A DNA stretch of 7,073 nt from positions 1 to 7,073 of the forward strand of contig JAFVWG010000206.1 in NCBI GenBank assembly GCA_017501805.1, written 5' to 3'. The position numbers were made by a program, and so were the translations under genes. Shown here one piece after another: positions 1-5,244 of the stretch (its first letter is position 1; each line of letters begins with the position of its first letter). The stretch comes from Oscillospiraceae bacterium (lineage in GTDB: Bacteria > Bacillota > Clostridia > Oscillospirales > Oscillospiraceae). Under the pieces are notes generated by a model. The model was not told the DNA's origin, searched no databases, and saw nothing but the letters and a program-made list of their open reading frames with translations.

Positions 1-36
1 CCAAAGCGGACTCGGTGTTAAGCGGGTCTATTGACA

Positions 37-67
37 AACAGGCTTCCCCACAATGGGGAAGCCTGTT
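37..67. repeat. Perfect 14-bp inverted repeat, possible terminator of an upstream gene
   Basis: The arms 37-50 and 54-67 are perfectly complementary around a CAA triloop (arm AACAGGCTTCCCCA). No T-run follows on the plus strand, and only a weak TTTG follows on the minus strand, so it is not a textbook intrinsic terminator. It may end transcription of a gene lying left of the window, or belong to the GGCTTCCCC-type repeats seen elsewhere here. The hairpin is seen directly; its role is inferred. Confidence 0.6.
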
Positions 68-79
68 CCCGTGTAACGG

Positions 80-143
80 AACAAGAAAAGCCTTCCCCCT
101 TTGAGGTTCGCGAAGCCTGTGCCGCAGCGAGGACGGAGAGGGC
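80..143 (+). repeat. Internally deleted copy of the intergenic repeat module
   Basis: This begins with AACAAGAAAAGCCTTCCCC, the same lead-in as the element at 4613. It continues with CGCGAAGC, then TGTGCCGCAGCGAG. Those are the left and right ends of the 80-bp module at 4482 and 6927, with the centre missing. A short hairpin, GGAGAG/CTCTCC, follows at 135-152. From 153 to 225 there is only further repeat-like debris, including GCCGCCTGCGGC at 181, whose reverse complement occurs at 6895. I see no gene in 1-284. Confidence 0.55.
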
Positions 144-225
144 AATCTCTCCCACGCAGCCAGCACCCTCTCAGCCTCCTGCCGCCTGCGGCACCGCAAT
201 TTCTCATTTCACTCCCCTGCTGTTC

Positions 226-260
226 CGGCAATACCACCGCAGGTATTGCCGTTTCTTTTT
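226..260 (+). terminator. Strong intrinsic terminator upstream of the regulator gene
   Basis: CGGCAATACC (226-235) pairs perfectly with GGTATTGCCG (242-251) around a six-base loop. TTTCTTTTT follows immediately. It would insulate the promoter at 285 from transcription entering from the left. No gene for it to terminate is visible in the window. Confidence 0.8.
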
Positions 261-284
261 GCCAAATTTTATACGGGAACTATG

Positions 285-326
285 TTGACTTTATTTAGAC
301 ATTAGTATAAAATTGTACTTGTACGA
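285..326 (+). promoter_or_regulatory. Promoter of the TetR gene with a possible operator
   Basis: TTGACT (285-290) and TAAAAT (308-313) are separated by exactly 17 bp, and each matches the sigma-A consensus at five of six bases. TTGTACTTGTACGA (313-326) covers the predicted start of transcription and forms an imperfect palindrome (GTAC-TT-GTAC core, five of six flanked positions paired). That position suits an autoregulatory TetR operator. The promoter is well supported; the operator is only a candidate. Confidence 0.65.
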
Positions 327-352
327 AAGAGAATACAAGGAGATGATTGACC

Positions 353-1036
353 ATGCTCAACAGCATCATCAAACGGCATAGCAAAATTACCCCCTTGTCT
401 GACACAGAGATCAAAGTCATCCGCAGTGCGACAAAGCTCTTCCTGACGCAGGGTTTCTCGAAAACGACGCACCGGCAGATCGCGGACGAATCCGGCATAG
501 GGCTCGGCACGATCACGTACCATTACAAGGTCAAGGAAGACCTGCTCCGCGTGCTGTTTGAGGAGCTGATGGACTTCCACCTCGATCTGATCGATGCTTC
601 GCAGGAGAAATCGAACGACGCGCTCTTCTCCTACGCACTGGAGATCGCCGTGCAGATCGCCCTCTGCGAGACCGACGACAAGGCCTACGACCTGTACTAC
701 GCCGCGTACAGTCACCCCGCGACCTTTGATTATATCAAGGATTGGGCAGCCAAAAAGAACTACCACCTGCTGAGGGATCGGCTTCCCGACTGGTCGGAGG
801 AAGACTTCCGAACCGTGGAAAATATCACAGGCGGTATTGAGCTTGCGGCGTTCACCGCGCCGAAAAACCGATATTTCTCCCTGCAGGACAAGATCAGTCT
901 CTTCCTCGACTCGATGATGAAGATCTACAACATCCCCGAATCAGACCGAAAACAGACTATTTCCCGCGTGCTTTCCCTCAACTGTGAAAAGATTGCAGTC
1001 GAAATGTTTGACAAATTCTTAAAACGGCTCGATTGA
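353..1036 (+). CDS. TetR/AcrR-family transcriptional regulator
   Basis: This encodes a 227-residue one-component DNA-binding repressor of usual TetR length. The N-terminal DNA-binding domain spans about residues 19-65. The helix-turn-helix is near 38-58 (TTHRQIADESGIGLGTITYH), followed by the family-typical Y-x-V-K-E-D-L-L. The remaining ~160 residues are mostly helical in character and would bind an unidentified ligand and form the dimer. ATG 353 is preferred because AAGGAG ends at 342, leaving 10 bp. An in-frame TTG at 347 leaves only 4 bp but would add just two residues. The gene has its own promoter and lies 46 bp before the SLH surface-protein gene with no terminator between, so the two are probably co-transcribed and the regulator likely controls both. 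The family is certain; the ligand and subfamily are unknown. Confidence 0.93.
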   Translation: MLNSIIKRHSKITPLSDTEIKVIRSATKLFLTQGFSKTTHRQIADESGIGLGTITYHYKVKEDLLRVLFEELMDFHLDLIDASQEKSNDALFSYALEIAVQIALCETDDKAYDLYYAAYSHPATFDYIKDWAAKKNYHLLRDRLPDWSEEDFRTVENITGGIELAAFTAPKNRYFSLQDKISLFLDSMMKIYNIPESDRKQTISRVLSLNCEKIAVEMFDKFLKRLD

Positions 1037-1082
1037 ACGAGAAATCGCACATCCCGCCTCATTCAGCAAAGGAGAAAATCTT

Positions 1083-4000
1083 ATGAAAAAAAGACTTCGT
1101 AAACTGACAGCCTTCCTTCTTACGTTCGCAATGCTGATGACCCTTATGCCGACCTTCGCGCTCGGCGCGGGAGCATCGGTCACAGCGATCGAAGACGTCC
1201 CCGTTATCTCCGACGCGGACGCCGCAGAGGTCAAAGCCTCGATCCCGGCAGCACCTGCTTCCGGTGTTCCCGGTGCAGCCACCGCGGAGCCCGATTCGCC
1301 GGCGGTCCTGCTTTCCGGCGAATCGACTCCCACCACCTACCCCCTGTGGGTCGGCGGCGAGCAGATCACAAGCGAGAAGCTGACCGTCACCGGCGCCACC
1401 GGCACGGCGACCTATGCTCCCGACACCAACACCCTCACGCTGAACAACTACACCTACACCGGCGCGGGCTATACCGATGCCGCCATCCTATACAACAAAG
1501 GATCCGGCACGCTGAATCTGGTGCTGGAAGGCAATAACGCCGTCACCCAAACCGGCGGCGAGCTCAGTCAGGCCATATTCGTTTATGGCAACATCGACAT
1601 TTCCGGCAGCGGCAGTCTGATCGCCAATGCCGGCACGGCTTCCGCTTCGTACGGCTTCAGCTGCGGCATCTATGTGCTTGGCGATTTTTCCGTCTCCGGA
1701 AACGTCACTCTGTCCGCCACTTCCGGTGCGGATTCCGGCATCGGCTATGTCAACTGCGGCATTTTTGCCCTTGACCTCACGCTCTCCGGCGGAACCGTAA
1801 CTGCCATCGGCGGTACAGCTTCCGGCAGCATGGCCATCAGCTGCGGCATCCAGGTCAACCAGTCCATGACCGTCACCGGCGGTACGTTCAAAGCCATCGG
1901 CGGAACTGCCTCCGGTCAGGACGGCGTCAGCTATGGCATATATGCATCCGCTTCCTCCGTCACCCTCTCGGGCGGCGAGACCGTCGCGCAGGGCAATACT
2001 GCAGCGTTCAACAATGCGCCCACCATCGGCAGCACCTTCACCAATGCCGGACTTTGGTACGGAGAGGATGAAGCTTCGGCAGTCAGCGGACCGATCACCG
2101 ATCTGGCAAACCGCTATACCGAAAAATTCGTCAAGGTGGCGGAAAACAATACACCGCCTGTATTCAGCATCGGCATTTCGGCAGTCGATACCGCAAACGG
2201 CGAAGAAATCGCAGGCGCGACTCTGCAGATCCTTGATTCCGCGGGCTTTGTTGTGGACGAGTGGGTTTCCGTGCAGGACGATACCGAAACCACCGCTGTG
2301 GATGAATCCATCTACACGACCGCACCTCTGAATATCGGCACAACATATACCCTGCATGCAGTGGTAGCCCCCGTTGGCTATACCCTTTCTTCCGATACGA
2401 CCTTCTCGATTGGTATGAACGGCATCCCTGTCACCGCCGGCAGCATGACCTTGGACGGCGTTCTGCTGATCGGGTTTGATCGGACAGAAGTCAAAATTCT
2501 GGCGGTCGATGCTGTTGACGAAAGCACGACCATCAGAGGCGCGACTCTGCAGATCCTTGATGAACATGATACTGTTGTGGAGGAGTGGGTCTCCTACGAA
2601 GAGCCACATACGATCTACGCTCTGGAGACCGGGATCCCCCATACCCTGCGCGCCGCCGCGGCGCCCGATGGATACGCCCTTCCTTCCGAGCAACAGTTCG
2701 CCATTGATGAAAACAGCAACATTACTTTCAGCGGCAGCAAAGCCCAGGATGGCACCCTGCTGCTTGGATTTATGCCGATACAGCGCTATTCCGTCACGTC
2801 GGCGGCAGAGCCTGCCGCAGGCGGCAGCATCACACTCTCGGTGGACAAAGCCGCGAGGGATGAAGCATTCGATGTGACCGTTACGGTCAATGACGGCTAT
2901 GCGGTCGCAGGTCTCTATTATGTCGACGGCTTGGGCAGCGAGACTCCGTTCTCGGAAGGCGGAAACAGCATCCAGTCGCCGGGGACCCATACGGTCGCGA
3001 TGCCACTCGACAGTCCGGTACAGATTCTGGTCAGATTTGCCCCCAAGGTCACCTTCGTTGACTGGGACGGCGCACCCCTTCACGAACAGTATGTACTCTA
3101 CGGCTCGGCTGCCACAGCCCCCGATCCCGCGCCCTCCCTTGAAGGTCATACCTTCATCGGCTGGGATCCGGCATTTGACAACGTCACCGCCCCGCTGACC
3201 GTCACGGCGCTGTACAGACCGAATCAGTACACCTTTACATTTGATACCGACGGCGGTTCGGCAGTTGATCCCATTACACAGGATTACGGCACGGCGATCA
3301 CCGCTCCTGCCGCTCCCACCAAGGCCGGCTACACCTTCGCAGGCTGGGATAAAGAGCTTCCCGAAACGATGCCCGCCGAGGATCTGACCCTCACCGCGCA
3401 GTGGACGAGGATCGTCTACAGCGGCGGAAGTTACGCTCCCACCACCTCGACCACCGTAAGCAAGAACGAGGACGGCTCCACGACCACGGTGACCGAAAAC
3501 AAGGCAACGGGTGCAAAAACCGAAGTCACGACCAGACCCGACGGCTCTTCCGTCACGGTCGAGACAAAGCCCGACGGCAGCGCCACGACCGAGGAAGTCC
3601 GCAAGGACGGCACATCCGTCAAAACGAACACTCCCGCGGGCGGCGAAACCACCGCGGAGGTAAAGACCGGCAGCAAGACCGAGGTCACAGTCCCCGTTCC
3701 CGAAGCCAACACGGTCACAGGCGTTGTCGTGACGGACAAGAACGGAAACAAGACCGAACTCAGGGACTTTGAGATCACCGCAAGCGGCGTGAAATTCCCT
3801 GTCTCCGGCGACTGCACGGTCTCCTTCTCAAGAGCCGCGAAGAAGGCGTTTGAAGACGTGCACGCCGTGAACCACTGGGCGATCGCAGATATCGACTACG
3901 CCTATGGCAGGGGTCTGATGAAGGGCACAAGCGAGACCGGCTTCTCCCCCGACGTCCCGCTCACCCGCGCGATGCTCGTCACGATCCTCTACAGGCTCGA

Positions 4001-4397
4001 AGGCGAGCCCGCAACGAACCGAAGCATCCCCTTCGCCGATGTGGATATGGGCGCGTACTACGGAAGCGCGGTCTCGTGGGCAAAGCAGAACGGCATTGTA
4101 ACGGGCATCTCGGAAACGCACTTCGCACCGGATGCCAACATCACGCGCGAACAGTTCGCCGTCATCATCTTCCGCTACGCGATGGCAAAGGGTCTGAACG
4201 CCGTCACGATGGAAGAGAATCTGCACTTCAAGGATGCAGACGAAATCTCCGCGTACGCGGTCTCCGCTATGAACTGGGCGGTCGGCGCGGAGCTTATCAA
4301 GGGCAAGTCCACAAGCACCGTTAACCCCAAGGACAACGCCACCAGAGCCGAAGCCGCAGCCATCCTGCACAGATTCCTTGAATCCGGCAAAGCCTGA
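1083..4397 (+). CDS. Multidomain SLH-anchored cell-surface protein
   Basis: This encodes an 1104-residue secreted protein that should attach non-covalently to secondary cell-wall polymer through C-terminal SLH domains. Residues 1-~30 are a signal peptide (KKRLRK, hydrophobic core, cleavage near ALGAGA). Residues 86-353 form a beta-helix-like domain opening with YPLWVGGEQIT and resembling clostridial carbohydrate-binding beta-helices; it has ~30-residue rungs with Cys194, Cys225 and Cys254 aligned. Two SpaA/Cna-B-like domains follow (361-~466 and 470-~565), both apparently lacking the isopeptide residues. Next are a divergent bacterial-repeat domain (~568-652), two InlB/Flg_new-type repeats (~655-711 and 716-775; the second has the GYTFAGWD signature) and a Thr-rich linker with DGS/DGT at 797, 820, 831 and 842. 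Three SLH domains start near 923, 984 and 1049. Start: AAAGGAG at 1068-1074, 8 bp before ATG. Adhesion or polysaccharide binding is plausible but unproven; no catalytic motif is seen. Confidence 0.93.
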   Translation: MKKRLRKLTAFLLTFAMLMTLMPTFALGAGASVTAIEDVPVISDADAAEVKASIPAAPASGVPGAATAEPDSPAVLLSGESTPTTYPLWVGGEQITSEKLTVTGATGTATYAPDTNTLTLNNYTYTGAGYTDAAILYNKGSGTLNLVLEGNNAVTQTGGELSQAIFVYGNIDISGSGSLIANAGTASASYGFSCGIYVLGDFSVSGNVTLSATSGADSGIGYVNCGIFALDLTLSGGTVTAIGGTASGSMAISCGIQVNQSMTVTGGTFKAIGGTASGQDGVSYGIYASASSVTLSGGETVAQGNTAAFNNAPTIGSTFTNAGLWYGEDEASAVSGPITDLANRYTEKFVKVAENNTPPVFSIGISAVDTANGEEIAGATLQILDSAGFVVDEWVSVQDDTETTAVDESIYTTAPLNIGTTYTLHAVVAPVGYTLSSDTTFSIGMNGIPVTAGSMTLDGVLLIGFDRTEVKILAVDAVDESTTIRGATLQILDEHDTVVEEWVSYEEPHTIYALETGIPHTLRAAAAPDGYALPSEQQFAIDENSNITFSGSKAQDGTLLLGFMPIQRYSVTSAAEPAAGGSITLSVDKAARDEAFDVTVTVNDGYAVAGLYYVDGLGSETPFSEGGNSIQSPGTHTVAMPLDSPVQILVRFAPKVTFVDWDGAPLHEQYVLYGSAATAPDPAPSLEGHTFIGWDPAFDNVTAPLTVTALYRPNQYTFTFDTDGGSAVDPITQDYGTAITAPAAPTKAGYTFAGWDKELPETMPAEDLTLTAQWTRIVYSGGSYAPTTSTTVSKNEDGSTTTVTENKATGAKTEVTTRPDGSSVTVETKPDGSATTEEVRKDGTSVKTNTPAGGETTAEVKTGSKTEVTVPVPEANTVTGVVVTDKNGNKTELRDFEITASGVKFPVSGDCTVSFSRAAKKAFEDVHAVNHWAIADIDYAYGRGLMKGTSETGFSPDVPLTRAMLVTILYRLEGEPATNRSIPFADVDMGAYYGSAVSWAKQNGIVTGISETHFAPDANITREQFAVIIFRYAMAKGLNAVTMEENLHFKDADEISAYAVSAMNWAVGAELIKGKSTSTVNPKDNATRAEAAAILHRFLESGKA

Positions 4398-4408
4398 ATC
4401 AAAAACCT

Positions 4409-4444
4409 GCGGGCCACCCTCCCGGGTGGCCCGCTCTGCGTTTG
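4409..4444 (+). terminator. Terminator of the tetR-SLH operon
   Basis: GCGGGCCACCC (4409-4419) pairs perfectly with GGGTGGCCCGC (4424-4434) around a TCCC loop, starting 12 bp after the surface-protein stop codon. The tail TCTGCGTTTG is poor in T, but the very stable GC stem and its position make a terminator the best reading. Confidence 0.75.
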
Positions 4445-4481
4445 CATTCCCGTCTCCGACCCTTGGCTCTCCCTATGGGTA

Positions 4482-4561
4482 CGCGAAGCGTGCGCCGCGG
4501 TAGTGAATGACAGTCCGGCGGACTGTCAGAGCCGCGGCGGGACCGAGCCGCAGCGAGACAG
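4482..4561 (+). repeat. 80-bp repeat module, copy A, inside a larger repeat element
   Basis: This is identical over all 80 bp to 6927-7006. It contains the hairpin GACAGTCC-GGC-GGACTGTC, flanked by an outer GCCGCGG/CCGCGGC pairing, and ends GCCGCAGCGAGACAG. To the left is GGCTCTCCCTATGGG. To the right is CTGTCACCGCAGGTGACTGA, containing GTCACC-GCA-GGTGAC at 4564-4578. Together these flanks look like the two halves of a different repeat element interrupted by the module. No coding potential is apparent. Confidence 0.8.
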
Positions 4562-4612
4562 CTGTCACCGCAGGTGACTGAGAGGGCTTGTATTCAATCT
4601 GCCGCACAGCAC

Positions 4613-4679
4613 AACAAGAAAACGCCTTCCCCTTGAGAGGAAGGTGTCGAGCGCAGCGAGACGGATGAGGTGGCGCCCG
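4613..4679 (+). repeat. Intact CCTTCCCC-type intergenic repeat element
   Basis: It starts AACAAGAAAACGCCTTCCCC. It has a hairpin CCTTCC-CCTTGAGA-GGAAGG, continues GTGTCGAGCGCAGCGAGAC, and ends GGATGAGGTGGCGCCCG. The same left and right ends frame the module copy at the right end of the window (6911-7040), so this looks like the version without the module. The rest of this gene-free stretch (4445-4751) holds only module copy A and short repeat-like debris such as GGCTCCCTTGTACAAAGAGA at 4699. Confidence 0.65.
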
Positions 4680-4751
4680 TAAAGCGGCAGTAATCCGGCG
4701 GCTCCCTTGTACAAAGAGAGGCTTCTGCTTGCCGCAAAGCAAATATAACCG

Positions 4752-4780
4752 AAAAAACGACCTGCCGAAGCAAGTCGTTT
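4752..4780 (-). terminator. Intrinsic terminator of the tRNA unit (UUCG tetraloop)
   Basis: Read on the minus strand, AAACGACTTGC and GCAGGTCGTTT form an 11-bp stem (one U-G pair) closed by a UUCG tetraloop and followed by TTT. It starts one base after the encoded CCA end of tRNA-Arg. The hairpin pairs fully only as minus-strand RNA, because on the plus strand one position becomes a C-A mismatch. This fixes its direction. Confidence 0.88.
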
Positions 4781-4781
4781 C

Positions 4782-4858
4782 TGGCACCCGCGAGAGGATT
4801 CGAACCTCCGACCTGCCGCTTAGGAGGCGGCCGCTCTATCCAACTGAGCTACGCAGGC
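4782..4858 (-). tRNA. tRNA-Arg (anticodon CCU)
   Basis: The minus strand folds as a complete 77-nt cloverleaf. The acceptor is GCCTGCG/CGCGGGT, the D-stem is GCTC/GAGC, and the anticodon arm is GCCGC-CTCCTAA-GCGGC, giving anticodon CCU for the AGG codon. The T-arm is GGAGG-TTCGAAT-CCTCT, with discriminator G and an encoded CCA. It is the second gene of the unit, behind tRNA-Thr and a terminator-like hairpin. I see no promoter in the 40-bp spacer, so it probably depends on read-through from the tRNA-Thr promoter. Confidence 0.96.
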
Positions 4859-4871
4859 ATAAATGCGGTTG

Positions 4872-4899
4872 AAAAAAGGCACCCCCTGCGGGTGCCTTT
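4872..4899 (-). terminator. Terminator-like hairpin between the two tRNA genes
   Basis: On the minus strand, AAAGGCACCC and GGGTGCCTTT form a 10-bp stem around GCAGG, followed by TTT (six consecutive T in all). The first stem base is the last A of the encoded CCA of tRNA-Thr. It has all parts of an intrinsic terminator, yet tRNA-Arg lies downstream with no promoter of its own that I can see. Confidence 0.75.
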
Positions 4900-4973
4900 G
4901 GAGCTGATGGTGAGAGTCGAACTCACAACCTCACGATTACGAATCGTGTGCACTGCCATTGTGCTACATCAGC
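4899..4973 (-). tRNA. tRNA-Thr (anticodon CGU)
   Basis: The minus strand gives a complete 75-nt cloverleaf. The acceptor is GCTGATG/CATCAGC (fully paired), the D-stem is GCAC/GTGC, and the anticodon arm is CACGA-TTCGTAA-TCGTG, giving anticodon CGU for the ACG codon. The T-arm is GTGAG-TTCGACT-CTCAC, with discriminator T and an encoded CCA. It is the first gene after the promoter at 4993-5021, with a leader of roughly a dozen bases. Like tRNA-Arg(CCU), it reads a G-ending codon, which fits a fairly GC-rich genome. Confidence 0.96.
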
Positions 4974-4992
4974 GCATCTCAACGCAGGAAAC

Positions 4993-5021
4993 ATTCTAGC
5001 ATAAAAAAGCCGTCGCGTCAA
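4993..5021 (-). promoter_or_regulatory. Promoter of the tRNA-Thr/tRNA-Arg unit
   Basis: Read on the minus strand, TTGACG (5021-5016) and TAGAAT (4998-4993) are separated by 17 bp. Both differ from the sigma-A consensus by one base. The predicted start near 4986 leaves about 12 nt of 5' leader before the tRNA. It is divergent from the transcript of the 28-codon ORF. Confidence 0.82.
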
Positions 5022-5053
5022 TCAAAATCTACATCTTTTTCTGTCTGCGCACA

Positions 5054-5059
5054 TACAAT
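5054..5059 (+). promoter_or_regulatory. Probable -10 box for the 28-codon ORF
   Basis: TACAAT (5054-5059) matches the -10 consensus at five of six bases and sits 20 bp before the start codon. I find no convincing -35 at 16-18 bp spacing, so the promoter is weak, activator-dependent or wrongly assigned. It matters because nothing else on the plus strand upstream would transcribe the ORF; the neighbouring tRNA genes run the other way. Confidence 0.4.
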
Positions 5060-5079
5060 AGACGCAGGGAGGTGAAAAA

Positions 5080-5166
5080 ATGCCGAAAAACGAACCTGTG
5101 CCCGATCGCGGCGATGTGGACGATTTCATCTTCGCCGATGAAGAATACTCTGTCAGCTGCCGTTAA
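5080..5166 (+). CDS. 28-residue acidic small protein or leader peptide before prfB
   Basis: The product is MPKNEPVPDRGDVDDFIFAD followed by EEYSVSCR. It is strongly acidic (eight Asp/Glu against three Lys/Arg), with no signal peptide or membrane segment. The case for translation is the ribosome binding site AGGGAGGTGA (5066-5075), nearly the full anti-16S complement, with GGAGG 7 bp before the ATG. That is stronger than the site in front of prfB. The stop TAA (5164-5166) lies in the loop of a terminator hairpin, and the prfB promoter begins 16 bp later. I do not recognise a family. It could be a free-standing small protein with its own terminator, or a leader peptide whose translation decides whether transcription continues into prfB. 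Whether it is translated is moderately sure; its function is unknown. Confidence 0.6.
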   Translation: MPKNEPVPDRGDVDDFIFADEEYSVSCR

Positions 5167-5180
5167 AACGGCGCTTTTTC
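5155..5180 (+). terminator. Terminator overlapping the stop codon of the 28-codon ORF
   Basis: AGC-T-GCCGT (5155-5163) pairs with ACGGC-GCT (5168-5175): eight base pairs with one bulged T. The loop is TAAA, which is the stop codon plus one base, and TTTTC follows. The 5' arm is coding sequence, so a ribosome terminating at the TAA would cover the arm and loop. Hairpin formation therefore depends on the ribosome having left or never having come. Confidence 0.68.
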
Positions 5181-5182
5181 TC

Positions 5183-5211
5183 TTTACAGGCGGCACATTT
5201 TCATATATAAT
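5183..5211 (+). promoter_or_regulatory. Promoter of prfB
   Basis: TTTACA (5183-5188), 17 bp, then a perfect TATAAT (5206-5211). The predicted start near 5218 gives a leader of about 27 nt. prfB can therefore be transcribed independently of the 28-codon ORF upstream. Confidence 0.85.
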
Positions 5212-5244
5212 ACAGGCGATTCTAAAAGAAAGCGGTTTGCTCTG

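Noticed and set aside
1..21. A possible C-terminal end of an upstream gene (frame 1 stops at TAA 19-21)
   Set aside because: Six codons are too few to tell coding from chance.
31..36. TTGACA as a -35 box at the left end
   Set aside because: No -10 box lies 16-18 bp downstream; that position falls within the hairpin.
31..298. Short open frames in the left non-coding region
   Set aside because: They run through the 14-bp hairpin, the repeat remnant and the terminator, have no ribosome binding site, and encode repeat-derived sequence.
1488..3149. A 553-codon open frame on the minus strand opposite the surface-protein gene
   Set aside because: It lies wholly antisense to a gene with a signal peptide and recognisable domains, has low-complexity Gly/Asp/Ala-rich content, and shows no family motif or supporting start signals. 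It is a by-product of GC-rich codon use.
5080..5166. T-box or riboswitch leader before prfB
   Set aside because: The stretch is short, carries an ORF with a strong ribosome binding site, and shows no T-box sequence or other riboswitch core that I can recognise.
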